Below are positions 10,234 to 25,200 of a stretch of DNA of 64,000 bases, piece by piece. Within the stretch, counting starts at the first letter, position 1. Every line of letters begins with the position of its first letter. Location: the NCBI GenBank assembly GCA_022113835.1, contig JAILWY010000027.1:13642501-13706500 (forward strand). The letters run 5' to 3'. Origin of the DNA: Atopsyche davidsoni (lineage: Eukaryota; Arthropoda; Insecta; Trichoptera; Hydrobiosidae). A program made the translations under genes and the position numbers. Under the pieces are notes generated by a model. That model searched no databases. It was not told where the DNA came from and worked only from the letters and a program-made list of their open reading frames with translations.

Positions 10234-13200
10234 GTTAGTCCCTTCAATATTCCACCGTCCGTACCGTTCCCGAAACGTGAGCCACACGAGAGAAAGCCGA
10301 TGTCCGGAAGCCTGCTAGTTTCGCAAATTTTTTGACAATTAACTGAAGCAGTTTCTTTTTTATTTTAAATTTAGAAAATTGACAATCCTCGATAAAAAGT
10401 CACCATTGCACTCAAAACTATGTTCAATGTGCGTTATTAATATGTCAAATGTCACTAATCGGTTTCAGTTGAGCTCGGACACGCTTTTGTAGACGTACTT
10501 TAAATGATGATAGAATTCGAGATTCGCCAATTTTGATCAAAGAAGTTTTTATCAAAACGAAATACTCAATTCGCAGTAAAAAGCCATAGTAAACCTCGAT
10601 CAAAAGTGTTTCAATAAGTTTTAAGTATCATCGCACTCCCATCCCGGATTAAATAAAATAAAAATGACAAAGATCATAAAATATGCAATAAGTATAAAAA
10701 AAAAACCGTCAAAAAGTTGTTAGTTATTGTTACCGATTGCTTAGTTCAGGAATATCATAAAAATACACAGTCCTGCTTTATTCATAAATTTATGTGAAAT
10801 AAATATTCCTATTTAAAATATTACATTGGCGACTATAAACAGCTACAAACCGCTCATTGTCAGAATACGGGGATTGAGAGATTGACATAATGCATCCTCA
10901 GTAGCAGCTTTGAGCGGAGACGGAGTGTGCGAGCTCCTACAAGTGACAGAGATGAAGAGTCGATATGGCTGTGATGTTTGTTGCACGAGAAAAGTCCGCT
11001 GAAAAAAAAATCACCCGTAAAATGACGCTTTAAAAATCACATCGAAAGTTATATTAAACGCTCTCTCGGTGTGCTGTTGATCTGACCACAATTTGACAGA
11101 AAAAAGTGAACTGAGAAGTGTTGCAACAATATAAATCGACGTTATCGATAAAATAACAAAGCCACTGCGTAGTAAATATTTGATGAAGAAAACGCAGAAG
11201 CCTTCGTGAACACAATTGAAATTCGCGTACATTTGCAAATGTTTCATTAATAGAACCTCGAAAGAGTTTCCTATACAATGAGTAAAAACAAACAAAGCCA
11301 GATAAATGATTCGCGTATTCAAATAAACAACCCTTTATTCAGTGGCGCGGTTTCCTGCAAAAAACGTGGCAAAAAGCGCTCGCGATTCGAGTGGATGCTA
11401 CAGAATGATTACAATACCGGCACAACCAATACGTATTTATGGAACGAGACCGCGGCCGCCTGACCGCATTGTTGTCGAGGAGAGCGTTCATTATCGATGA
11501 GACAATCGGACAATTATTTCTAAGACCTCCTCATATCTCCCACTTCAGCCTGATTTAGACAACTGCAGGAATGTCCTGTTACAGTTTAATGAGATGGAAA
11601 AGTGCGCGCTCTGGCGCAAGTTTTAGAATTGTGACTGCACGAAATTTATTCTCACCTCAGGATATTGATGGATAAACTATCAATCCTTAATTTTATTAAG
11701 AGAGATTTCTTACTAACAGATAGCCGATATCATCAACTACGCACGTAGTAAGAAGTCGGCTGCATAAACACAATCAGCCGTGTTTGGTGAATTAACTCTA
11801 TTAATTCAACAAATGTATATTTTAATAAATACTGTCTCACACAATGTACGATCGAGCGCGCGCGGGTGGGAGGCGAGTTTAAATACACGACATATATTTT
11901 TATAAATTGCATGCACTCTTAATAATAAAACAAATCAAAATAATCGAACTCAAATGTTACCTACATCATTATTTAGCAAAAATATTCAGAATTATTGTTA
12001 AATTAAACTTTATCATAATTTTATTTATATCTTCTTCTCACCATAACAGCATCACTGCCGTAAATCTAAAAGCCTCGCGAGCCCCGGAGCAGCCCCGGGG
12101 ACTCGCGCCGGCCCTGACGCTGCTGCGGGTGCGTTCGAGGATGCGCGTTAAATAACCGCGATAAGCAGTTAAATCATTCTGAAATATTTTCTGTGCCAGA
12201 AACCTATTTTAATTAAAAAAAGTGCTGTAAGTTTAGAATTCAGTAATATTATGTTTTCACTCATCTGGTTGGTTGAAAAACATTGCAATCGACAGTTATC
12301 TTTGATACGATGCTGTAACCACCTCTAGCTGCTCCATGTTTCAAAGCGGTATAATTTTTCCTCATAGTTCTACATTCGGCAAAGTGGTTCTCCACTTGCG
12401 GGGGCGACCCTCTGCCGAGAGTGGGTCCGAATGCTCGAGCGGGTTAGCGACACCACCTGCAAGACGCGGTCGTCTCAACAACCGGCCGGTCTAGAGTCGC
12501 ATCGGTGGATGTACTCAACGGTTATCACGAGACTGGGATATTCCGCCAGGAAACTTACACTTAAGGCAATGCGTACTCGATAGTCGCAAACGCCATTACG
12601 GTAATACTGTAAATAATACTGAGAGCATCGAGAGTGTGCTGTCGATGATGACTGTCTAATAATATAAAACATGTCAAAAAAGGTTTTCGAAACTTGCATT
12701 AATAAATTGTCACGAAAACAATCCTTTTCCAAAAATATGAAAAAAATCACATTCTAGAATAATTTAAGTAAAATGCAGAAAACCTTAATTTGAAAATACG
12801 AAAAGAGGTTAGATAGCCGGAGGGTGAGTGATCGTAATAAAACCCCAGTAATCCCAGTGATCGTAATAAAAATAATATTCAACCCTTTAACCATAGTGAC
12901 ACATCAGTGAAGCGAATCACGTTAATATCTGTAGCGATACCGAATCGACTGACTCTTTTATTTGGACTAAGCTGGCTTTTTTTTATCATATAATTTAATC
13001 TGATAACACATGCAAGATGACAGTAAAAAATGAACGTCTTTAAATCTTCAAACAAATTCACGGTTCTGATATGCGTGGTGGATTCGTTGATTGTTGAAGT
13101 GATGTATATCGCGCGTCGCTCTCGAGCTTAATTTATACAAAGGGGTCCAGATGGGATTTCCCGCAAATCACTTGAAGAGCGCTGGCGCTCGCCGCGCGGG

Positions 13201-16200
13201 CCTGCCCGGGCACTCCTCGGTTCACACCCGACCCTCCTCGGTTCACACCCGACACTCCTCGGTTCACACCCGACACTCCTCGGTGCTATTGACAGCGGCA
13301 GCTTTTACAATAAATTTACGATACTTTCACTTTCATGCCACCGACAGCGAATTGGTTATTTATTTCAATAAATGTTCAAAAGAAAAAAAAACAAGCTCGT
13401 CAATACTCTTCGCATAATTTTCATTATTATTATCAACATCGTGATGTTATATAACCCTCTTATACTCTAATACTCTTGAAAAAATATAATTAGGCTTTTA
13501 TGTATCTAAATATTGTTATACCAGATATTGAAAAGATGTAAACTTTGTTGCATCCATCGAAAGTCCGGTTCCTGGCCGAGCAACTTCTTAAAATGTAATA
13601 TTTAACACACGGTGGTGTTTTCCATCGGTGCGTCCGGCGATAAATTGATGCACAGCGGTGTGAGGGGCGCCGCGGCCCTCCTTAGCTGCCGGGCGTGGGG
13701 GCTTCCCTTCAGGGCGGCCCCTACAGTGTATCGCTCCGAGCTGATGAAAAGGGATCGCCACGAAGCGAACGCCCGGCCGTTCCCGAGCTCGCGGATAAGT
13801 CAGTCGGATCAAACAAATGTCAATATATGATGTACTTTACATGTTATAAATGGACGCCTGTCCACGAGTGGGACGAGGATATGCGAATGCGCATTTTACG
13901 CAGTGATAGATTGCGGAGTGTACGGCCGGCGTGGTGCATCTTACGGGCCATCTGCGATCGACAGTCCCTCGCAGCCGGCCCAAAACAAAGTTTGGAACTT
14001 AGCGTACTTATTAGGAGCGAACGTTTTTCGCTTTCAACATTTCAACGAAACGGCACACGGTTTGAGCAAAATGCTTTTATTTACAAAGGGCAGTCTATTC
14101 CTAACATTATTTTGTTAAATTTGTCAAAAACGAGTGAATTGAAAACTAAAGGCATTCGAAAGAGATGATACTACCCTTTGATTCATAACTGGTTCAAAGG
14201 CATGCAAGCCAAATTAGTTTATAGTGAGTAAATATTAGACATTCAGTAAACGAACTGAGACCAAAACATAAAATACATTAAAAAAATACATCAGTACAAT
14301 CCGTAGCTATTTGGGAAGCGTCAAAGCATATTTGAATAAAAAATATTCTCGAAACCCTTTAATTCTTCATATTACAAACGAAGCACGCAGTGAGCGCTAG
14401 CAGTGCCGTACATTGCACCACCGCCGGCAGCGGCGTCACTCCGGCCAGAGCCCAGAGCCGATGCTCACACCCAGCACTTGAACATGCAACTCAGCAGATT
14501 CTGCATCTCAAACGTGATGGACGTCTCGCTTTGCAGCCGAGCTCTGCGCGGAGAGCGTTTTCCGGCTGTTTCTTTTTGCCAGAACAAGACTTTTGCCGCA
14601 TTCAGCACCGCAATGAAGAGATATCGGAAGATTCCTCGCCATTTTGCCGAGTTACGGCCTGGGAAACGACATATTTACATCTAAATTGCCGATTGAATAA
14701 TTCCGCATAGTAAATATGAATCTCCTGTGACGAATTTGATGGCCGGCAGGAGGACGCGGCGCATGAATGGCGCGATGGCTATCTCGGGGGCGCGCTCTGC
14801 TCGGGGCGCATTCTCGCATCGTGAAGTCGCCGCGTTGCCTTCCATTTCTGAAATATGACTTTCTATTTAAAATACAACATTATTTACTTCGCAGTGTTTA
14901 TTCAGTGGTGCCCTTGCGTTGTTCTGCTTTGCATTAAGTATTATTTTAGCCCATTGTGTAAAGGCACTGTTTGTGTTACAACTTTTAAAGTTGACTGAAT
15001 ATATTTTAAAATACAAGTTTTATAGAAGACGAATACAACTACTGCTTTCACGATGTGAATAAAATATGCTTTGTTCATACATGTTTAAATCTTGAAAACT
15101 TTGAATTCAATTATACGTACAACGACGCTATTGATCAAGATCCTAGATGTATATAAGTGTATACTATTATTTATTCTCGTAATATTCAAATGACGTCTTT
15201 CTGTATTAAAACTTATGTGCAAAAGAAATAAATTAACGAATGTGAGTTCAAGTTCTAAAATTACTGTAAGTAATCAACATATTTATTGAACATTTGAAAC
15301 TCCATACAAGCAAAGCAGACAACTGCTCCACCCTGCCACAGAGTGCAAGCGCGCCGGGCCGCTGGTGAGAGGCGCCCGCTGCTGAAGCGCGTTGGCCTGC
15401 TGACGATATGAATAAAATAGCTTCGGTGAAAAAGTTGACACATCGATTGTCGTGTTAGCATATTTACTGTAAAGTTTTTTATTTATTTATTATCTATTAA
15501 AACTTTTCTACATCTCTAGCATATGTATAATCGTTTGCGTTGCTGGAATCTTTTTGCAGTGACATTGAAGAGCCCGCGACGGTAGACAACGAGCCTGGCT
15601 CTATCGGTCCCGGCGCGGAGGCTCTCTCACCTCGGTGCGACTGACCGCAGATTGTGTCCCCAGATACTGTGCGCGGGCTTCTAATTTAGATAAAAATTAG
15701 TAACGATCGGCACAGGTCCAGCGCGATGGCCGATTCCAGGGGCGGAGAGGGTACGCGCATGCCTTATTAGGCGAAGCTCGCTGAAATTCTATATTGAAAA
15801 TTTATTATTCATTTGAGTCGTCTTCCAATAATTTTAGCCCATTAAACTACAAAGACTGAAAAAAGTGGCATGCGAGTAATCTAGAATACAGCCTTCTTTT
15901 ATACGGCAGTTGTTGAATACGGTGCGGAAATCCCTCGACCACCGAGACTCTCAAAGCATCGACATCTGCTACAGGTTACTGAAACTTTACAAAGAAGGAG
16001 TTGTCGAGTTTGGCCTGTTTAAAAGTTAGCAGTATACTCCGACGTCACTGCGAATATCATTAAAGAATAATAATGTAATTAAAATAAGAGACATCATGCA
16101 TCACGTACAATAATAAGGAATAGTAATAGATTATGGATTTCTTGAAATAAACAACAGAAAAAGACAAAGCAAAATATTGAAGTTATTTTGCAAGTGCATA

Positions 16201-19200
16201 AACCATCATCTCCCAAAAAGATTTGGAAATTACAGTTATTAGCAATTAAAACAAAAGCTTCTTCTAATGCTTAAGATGAAATTTCAAAGATTATTGATTT
16301 GAAACATAAAATTTTTATTCTGCTGATATTGAAAGGGTTTTAAAAATGGTAGTCAAATTTGCGGTAGGAGCAGCCAGGGACGGGGAGCTCGTCTCGGGCT
16401 ACGGCTTTTGCGTCTTCAATGAGAAGTAGTAAAAAAAGCGATGTTTTTTTAGACGTCTCGGTACTTTGTGGTCGCATTTCAATTTCAGTAATGCGTTGGT
16501 TTTTCGTCCGTTGCACGAGCGTCGAGACTAGGAGCGCGCTCGCTTCAGCAGGAGCGGCACCGCTTTTACCGACCGTTCCCAAAACGCTAAATTCCCGCCT
16601 ATTGAGGGTATATTATTTAGGAAAATTCAGCGTGCATTAAAAGTAGACACTCGGGTGAGGTGCGTGCTGCCACGATCCATACGACATTTCCGTGACGCAG
16701 CGGCCGGACCGCCGTTTCATGTTGCTCTCTATTGATTGGCTAGAAGTGCGGCTCGAGAGTCCTCGGCCGGAGTTTCGTTTTTATTGTCAGTTACTCGCCC
16801 AGAGACTGGGGGAAAATATGTCGCTATATCAGGGGTACTAAAGGATAAAACACTTTTACACACCATAACACTGCATAAAAAAATAGATTTCTGAAAATTA
16901 CTCATGTACCATAAAATATATTATAACACTTTCTAATTTCAATTAACTTTACAGGAATATTGGAAATAGGGTCAAATATGAAGAAAAAAAATTACTACGT
17001 TAGTTCTTTTTTTATGAGTGATGAGAGCTCGTAGATGTCCATGTGGTAAGTTTTGGGAATTAGATCCTTGAGTGATGAAGATTTTTAGATCTTCTATGAT
17101 TCTTTTAAATACAAATTTGCAAATCAACCAGAGAAAGAATTCGTTGTTCGTAAATATATTTTTAATAGGAATGCAAACGAATAAATTATTACTTTTTGAA
17201 ATGCCAATAATATTCTGGTAACAGTCAGTCACATATCATACATTTTATAAGCGTGCTGCTGTACAGCGTACAATATAGTATAATAATAATAATTTGGTTT
17301 AGGAGCTGCATTATTCTTTTAATCCACAATTAGCACCAATATATTTTTTTGCTTGAAATGACATGTAGATTAATTGATTTAGTCTATGTCTGATGTACGC
17401 AAAACGTATACGTTTTGTTAAAGAAGGTGGCGCGGCGAGGTGGATGCCTCGGATGGCGACCGCCCGGTCAGAGGTCTCAAGGCCGCACTCCGACCCGCCA
17501 CCGCGGACATCGGCCTTCGGAGGCTCGAACACACCGCGTGTCAATGCGTGTTATTTCTGTTTCCAGTGCAGGTGTGAATTGGCCGATTTTTAGGTAACTC
17601 ATCATTCGATTTGACAGTTTGAGGAACGTCTGACGCCGAAGCTCCTCTCGTGCCAAATTACTCGTGGTTCCGCTCGAAGCAGTCAATCTCGTGAAGGCTG
17701 TAGTAGATACCGCACGCATAAAAAAATAATATCAGGTAACCACAAAAGTGTTTACGCTATCACATAATAGACGATATATTTATGAAGTTAATTTTTATCG
17801 ATTATTATATTCAATATTAAAATATCAGAATTGAAATATTTCTCATCCATATTAATTTTATGTTCTCCGCTTCGTTTAAATTTCACTGCACAGACATGCG
17901 CGAGGCCATTGTTTGAATGAGCTGTTGCAGTGAGCTCAGCAGTACGGCAACTCCAAACACATCCCTCAGTATGCCCGCGGAAATCGAGGTTGCATTTCGA
18001 GCGGCGACGGCCTCCGCCGGGACTCGGACCCCGTGCCCCGCGCTCGCGGGTGCGGGCCAGGGAACCCCGGCACTCGCCCGGCACTCGCCCGGCACTCGCC
18101 CGCCATGGCCGCCTCTCGAGGCTCGTCTGCTTGTGACGACGTGTCATCGTGAGCTCCGTGCGGCGCTGGAACTTTTCGTTGTCCCGAGAGATCCGCGAAG
18201 GCCTTACTTCCACGGAATAAAAGTCGGCAAATTACTCACAGAGGTGAGTCGGAATGAAATACTAAAAATAACACGAATACAGATCAGTAGCGAGTGGTAA
18301 ATTTCAAATATAAACAAGCAGTTTATTTAATTATTTTTAATATATATAAAAAGACATACGAGCGTTATTATTATGCGTTGAATAAAAAAGTTTCAGGTTT
18401 TAAATTTTATCTTAAATAGTGGATATAAAATATAATATATATGGAAATTTAGAGCATGTGGTGCCTTATTGCTTATAAGGACTGAATATTGTAACAAATT
18501 AATGTCAGTTAGTATAACTTCGATGAAAAAATATCAGATCTTCATTACTAGTCGCATTGAAACAGCGGATCAGAACAATCAGGGAGAATCTATGGAATAT
18601 GGAATCTATGGAGAATATATAATATACTGATGTAGACTAAGTTTATTTTGGAAATAATTATTTTTTTTACAATTGCAGTCTTTTCAACCGCGATTGTACT
18701 GATTTGTTGGGATTGAAGTTATTTTTAGTAAACGGGGCATTTATTAAAACAATACAACGTATGCTGTATGCACAGTGTGACTAAATAAAATAATAGACTG
18801 CAATTTGGTCTCGCGCCTGCCTGCCCGCCGCGGGGGCGCCGGAACCATCGCAAATGACATCTCCGGCGGCCGTCACGAGCGCTGCCGCGCGGGGACGACC
18901 TCTGCTCTCGGAGAATTGCAGGAGGCTTTTTTATTCTTAAGCCAACCCCGGCACCGAACAACGGGTGGTCATTGAACCCGCAGCCGAACGAACAACCCGG
19001 CACTTTAGAAACGGAATAAACTGTTTTAGAAAGCCCCAACGTCCCTTTCTACTCACAGTCAAAATACTCAATCCTATAAACTATAAAAATATTTTTAATA
19101 ATTCGTCATGACAGTTTATTGACATATTTTATTGAAATTATTTTAAGAAACTTCTCTCGCATGTCTCAGTGCATCTGTTGCAAAACTGGACGAAAACGCG

Positions 19201-22200
19201 TTTCATTTGATATATTCAACATTTGAATGATACTACAGTACGAGGTTAAGTTTATGCAGTAAGATCAGCCCCGCCGCGGCCGGGGGCGTCCCGCGCCTGC
19301 GCCATTACGGATTGGCTACGCCGCCGCGCCGGCCCGGGGCTCCAGGGATTCTGCCGGCTAAGAATACCGAAACCTAACATTTCCCCCATAAGCAGAAACG
19401 CGAGGTAATAGGCGCGAACAGCGAGGGACCCGAGAGCTCGATGCTTCTCCGACCTGGTCCGCGGCAGCCGGCGCCTTTAAGCTCTATGGATCATTTTAAT
19501 TCATCACTACTTATATTAATAAGTAAAAACAAGTTAACTAGACAGAACAATGTGATAAACAGAACAAAGGTATCCACAAGCTTCGATGATTATAAATTCG
19601 ACAGAGGTTAGAATAACATTTAATAGCTTTCCAATGATTTACTAGTAATCTACTATAATAATATCCATTGTGTGTGTGTATGTTTTTTGGTTCTCTATAG
19701 AATATCTTAAAAGATACAACGCTGATTTTAAAGATGATAAAGATGCACGTAAGTTCAGTAAGTTTTTCCGCAGTTATGTACCGAATTTCAAGACGATAGG
19801 ATAATATTTTCATTCATAAACTAATTTAATAAAACTAAAAATTATGCTTTAGCGAGTTTCAATATGTACGAATTATATGATTCTGTTGTTCAACGCGAGA
19901 ATTTCAAATTTAGAACTTTTACAAAAAAAACAAATTTTGATGCTTCTTAGAAATTTCCAGTTTATGTCAACTTGACACAAGTACCATCTTTATTTTTTCA
20001 TCGAAATTGCATTACAAATTATTAATCACATCATTAATAACTCAAAAAGCCTCCTAAACAAATAACACCGTCTACGCACAGCAAACGAAATTCAAAAAGA
20101 ATTGCACAATTGAACGTGATAAAGACTGCATCAAATAAAGAACAGTGCAGTGAAAGTGATGCGTTGTTTGTGACACGAAATGTGACAGAAATGTCAAGTA
20201 ATGAATTGGAAGGAAAACGTGAGCAGCGTCTTCTTAAAGTTCGAGTACGTGCATCGACCTCAAGACAAAAAGAAACTGATGCACAGCGAACGCTGCGTTT
20301 GTCTTAAAAGCGAGTGTGTGTATCCACACCGAGACAAACAGAAACAGAAGAAACAATAAGACAACTCACACAGGAGCGTTTGATAGCGCTCGCTGTCCCA
20401 GATAAGATTACTGCACACAATTGTGGATTAATGAATGTAACCTGTCAATTCTGCAATGCTTTACATTTTCAAGCAGAAAAACCATCAGATGGAAAGTTTA
20501 ACGATTGCTGTCACAAAGTTAAAGTGAAATTACCAGCAAGGCCTATTTTCCCGGTATATTTAAAGGATATTATGTCAAGTCCCGAAAATATTTATAATGG
20601 AAATTTCAAAAGAAAAATAAGATCATACAATAACTGTATATCTTTTGCATCAATGGAAGCTAAATTAACAGGTCCAGTGGCAGAATCAGGGCCACTCTGC
20701 TTCAAAGTTCAAGGCCAAATATATCATAGAACTTCGCACCTTCATCCAACTGATGGTACAAAATGAAAGCAATTCATTCAATTCATCTTATTGTCAGCCA
20801 AACATATGTTCAAACACTATTGCATCGTTCATCGAATACACCATTCTGTGACGGGCTACATTTCTAGTACTTGAATAATAGGCAAGCCAACAAGAAAATC
20901 TAGCGGACTAATTGAAAATAATACTCTGAAGATGCTTCTGGCCGTTGATTCATTTCCGAATTATACTCATATAAATGCTTAATTATTGAGGTATTTACAG
21001 TGCAAGATGGTTGTGGATGTCGTGAATGTAGTGATTTCCGGTTGAAGAACATTTCATGATTCAATGACAAATATAATATCATACAGATATCAAAAATAAA
21101 ATACACTTGAGCCATAAAATAGGCTCGGGATTCGATTTTCATACTAAAGATCCAAATTTTTACACTGAAAAAATAAGTTTACGGTAAATAGTTTGAATGT
21201 AGTATTCCGTTGAATTGAATCCGCGAGAAAATGCATCGCAGGCATCGGAAGTTTTTAAGATATTTATTGAAGTTTCAATCGACAGTTATTTTGAAAAATC
21301 GATAAAACGATGCTTGCTGTGACACCATTCAATCAAATCATGATTTAAATCGAAATATACGCAAAAACTAGCAGGTTGCGGAACTAGATTTTCAATTATT
21401 GACAATAACAGTGAATCACGACACAAATAGTAAAATACACCCGAAACCTCTGTGATACGGACGGGTTCTTTATTATCCAGCTATCGTCGGTCGCAGTCAG
21501 AGGCGAAGAAGAGGCGCTCCAGAGGTATGTGCTTTCATAAAGGTCTTTTGTGACCGCCGTGAAACTCGTCTGCATTAGTGCCGCCTGTCGCCTCCTCGGC
21601 GTTTGAACAGCTAGTCCGCGGGCCACGAGCGATCAGCCGTCGGACACTCGAGGTCGGGGCGCCGGCACCATCTGGGGTTTGAGATACCTTGCAAACGAGA
21701 TTTTTATACATTATTGAAAAACAATTCATACAAATGATTAGTTTGAAGCCTCTCTGATTTACGACCCGAAACCGCTACTGAAGCTACTGCGCGCTGAATA
21801 TTCAAATTGCCCATCGATTGGAGACTCTTAGGTGAGAATTTTTAAAGCCGCATTTGAATAATATTACAAATGAGATGTACATTCTCTTACAATGTATTGA
21901 CGATTTCAGCTTATGCGATAAATTAATTTGATTGGTACTGGGAAACACGATTCTCCGGTGTCGAGGTCTGCGGTCGGCCGTGAGGACTCCCGTGTAGGCT
22001 TGCGGGCCGGGAATCAGGGTATCGGAGCACGAGCCCCGCGTTGCCACTAGACTAAACGATTGAGCAGTTAGTTTCTCATATTTTGGTACATAATTATCAA
22101 AGTATCGATTTTCAGTTATTCTGATAAGTTTATTTTGTATTATATACAATACATTCAGCAACAAGCCGAGGCTCGGTGGAAGAGCAAACCTATGTGTATG

Positions 22201-25200
22201 TATACTGAACGCAATGACCGTGAAAATATAATAAGGCATCATATTCACAACTGTATTTGCACTGCAAACTCATTGGTGTTTAGTTTCGCGGACCATTTCG
22301 ACCAGACCGCGAATCCTAAGAAACACTGAATGCGTTTGAACTCTCGCTTCCTGTAGAGTGATGATCTAGTGAAGGTAGCTGGACTTGGAGTTTGTGTTAA
22401 AGTGCTTGGGAGCTAATATGTATAAATAAACGGCAATTTAGGTTCGAGCATCATTTTATTTATCACAAGTTTTATTTTTATTACGGAACGAACGTTTTAA
22501 AATTTGATTTACATTAAAAAAAAAAAACGCATACTTTCTAAGCGATGGTGGATTTGATTTGAAAACAGCACCTGTGACTGAGTGCTTGTGCTGCACCCAG
22601 TATGAACGCAAGGGAGATTGCGAAGCGTTAACACGCCTGTTTACTCTTGACCTCAGATCCGCCAACTACAACAACAAGACCGGGGAGTGCGACCTCACCG
22701 ATATGGACCGCATCACTCTCGCCGGAACCGAGTCTTTCGAACAGAATGAAGGTGAGCACATTCGGATAGCTTTTAATTGTGTAAAAGTGTTCTTGTAAAA
22801 ACTCAGTGGATGAAGTGATGGAAAATATATCAGCTCCGCTTCTACAGGTGGAGCGACGGCCTCCTGATTGGAAATTGTGGTTGTGATTGTGGCCGAATAT
22901 GTGGTTCTTACTTTTTTATGATCCCACACAATGTTACAATTTTATTTTGTATTTATTTTTAAAAATTTAGCACAGAAAATAACATACCATGTTATAAGTA
23001 TTCAATATTTTTGACAGAGATTACATGGTGGAATTCCATTTTAAATTTTAAATTAAATACTTTTAAGAAATTCAATATTTTTGACAGAGAGTACTTGGTG
23101 GAATTCCAACCTTTTCTTTCACTCTGTTTGATAATGCCAACGTGAAAGGTTGGCGAAACCGGTCACAAATAAAAACGAACATGTGGAAAATCACTCAAGT
23201 ATTTTACTCAAAAATATTAAATACTTTTGTGAGTAAATTAAACACGAGGAAAAATCACGTAAGTATAATATTTAAAATACATGCAGTTTCAACAAAATTC
23301 GTCCACAGCATGACCATCTGCCTGACCGTGGTCAGGTCAGACGGCTCTTCCTCATCGTTGCGCAGAGCGGCGTACTTCTCCATAACAATATTACATTTGA
23401 ACAAATAGCAGATCTCATCCCTCTCCGCAGCTCTGTCCACGCTGATGGGGTACTACTCGTCCATATCCATATAAAATTATAAATTGTTTTAAAAGCATAC
23501 GCGCAAATAAAAACATTTAAATCATTAGATGCACTTTATAAATGGCTGACGAAATCCGTGGCTAAAATGAGCGCTGTGTTGTCTTCAGATATTGACTACT
23601 TAGAAAACAACTGCGTCGAAGAGCCCACCAAACTCTGCGAGTTCAAGAAAATGAACGGAAGAATCTTGAAGACGGTGGACTCGGTGTACCAGGACGTGCA
23701 GACAGTCGAGGAGTGTCGCGAGCTCTGCCTCAACTCCCCCTTCAGGTAAAAACGTAGCGGCAAATACATTTTTTTATAGTATATTAAAGACATAAACATG
23801 TTTAAAGTTTTATGTATTTATAGAAATTGTTCGATTTTACATAATTTTCATACAAAAATGTCAGGGGACTCTTTAGAAGCATGTTAACTAAAACAAAATA
23901 AAGAATCTTGAAATTGAATTTAGTTTTTATACTTTAAAAGCACAAGTGAGAGTCGCGTGTGTCGATACAGAGGGAGATCTGACGATGTATTGAGTGTGCT
24001 GAACTCGGTGTTTCAGGTGCCACTCGTACGACCACGGAGACACCGGCGACCACGTGTGCCGCCTGTCCCACCACTCGCGAGCCACCCTCGCCGACATCCA
24101 GGTACTGAGCCCCGGCGCGGACCTCCGACGCCCGAGCGCCAGTGCGCGGGCGGAGCGTGACGTTGATTTATCGATTTTTGTACGGTTCGGGTGTAATTTG
24201 GCCTAGCGTGAAGTTATTAAAATTTATATTAGATCGGACCGAAACTGACTCCGGCACAATGGCATCGCGAATCGATCCTCTGCGAGGAGCTGACTGGGAG
24301 CGTACGAGAGCAGCCGCTCACGCCCAATTAGACTTCCATTTTATTTAAAAATAATTCGTCGCAGATATCTAAAGACGTTTTTATTTGAAATTTCATGTTT
24401 CATAGCGTCCGTTTAGATGATTTTTGGTGAAAAATGGATATTATACAACCGAGCACCTGTCTCGGCACATATAAGCTGCGAGATAATAGTGCCGGACGAG
24501 CGGAAGAAGGTCGACGAGCCGACTCCACGCGAGCGGCTCTCAGCACGGCGGTGTGTCTCAAATTAAAGTAAAGTTGATCTCATTCTTAGAAATAATCACG
24601 ACCATTAAATTATTTTTATTATAAAAACTACACTAAGAGTATTTTTTACGATCTATTTGTGAGGCTCTTTAGATTATTGTGAATCTCTATATATGAACAA
24701 TCGCAAGATGAGTTTGAACAAAAAATCACAAACACAACGAGTAAAGCGAAACAGTTTGGGCTTCTCGGTCGACCGCGGCCGCTAATTCGTATTTAGTTTT
24801 TCTGAATAACTCACGATTTACTACTCGTACGACAATCCCTTTTTACTTGATTTTGATATAACGCAACAGGATCCCTACTTGGACGTGCCCGAGGCCGCTA
24901 CATACGAACTGTCCTCTTGCTACAACGTGTCTATCGACTGTCGGTCCGGTGACATGGTTGCCAGAATCCAGACTTCCAAGCTCTTCGACGGAAAAATCTA
25001 CGCCAAGGGAAGCCCCAACTCGTGCGTCGTGGATGTCAACCAGAGCCTGGAGTTTGAATTGCACATGGGATACAACAACATCGAGTGCAATGTGAAGCAA
25101 AATGGACTCGGGAGGTAAGCGGTACTATTAGAGCAACAGTTGCTACAATCTGATGCATTTAAGAATACCATCTGAACGAGCCGAAGGATATTTAAAATTG

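Larger units (their letters stand above)
10234..22656 (+). other. 12.4 kb intron of the PAN/ZP gene
   Basis: Bounded by GTTAGT and a CCTCAG acceptor. It holds a full-length 1.2 kb Helitron (19649-20867), a 21-bp repeat (13211-13284), an 11-bp repeat (18069-18101) and many GC-rich islands of roughly 100-250 bp, for example 13650-13800, 14400-14480, 15570-15660, 16670-16800, 17420-17540, 18000-18150, 18800-18990, 19260-19480 and 21950-22040. No other gene was recognised. The islands could be regulatory, but nothing in the sequence proves it. Confidence 0.8.

Noticed and set aside
11011..11322. 103-codon hydrophobic minus-strand frame
   Set aside because: AT-rich DNA often gives Phe/Ile/Leu-rich frames; no start context, homology or partner exon.
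13695..14168. 157-codon open frame in the large intron
   Set aside because: No recognisable domain, mixed composition and a GC-rich island start; no splice partner in phase.
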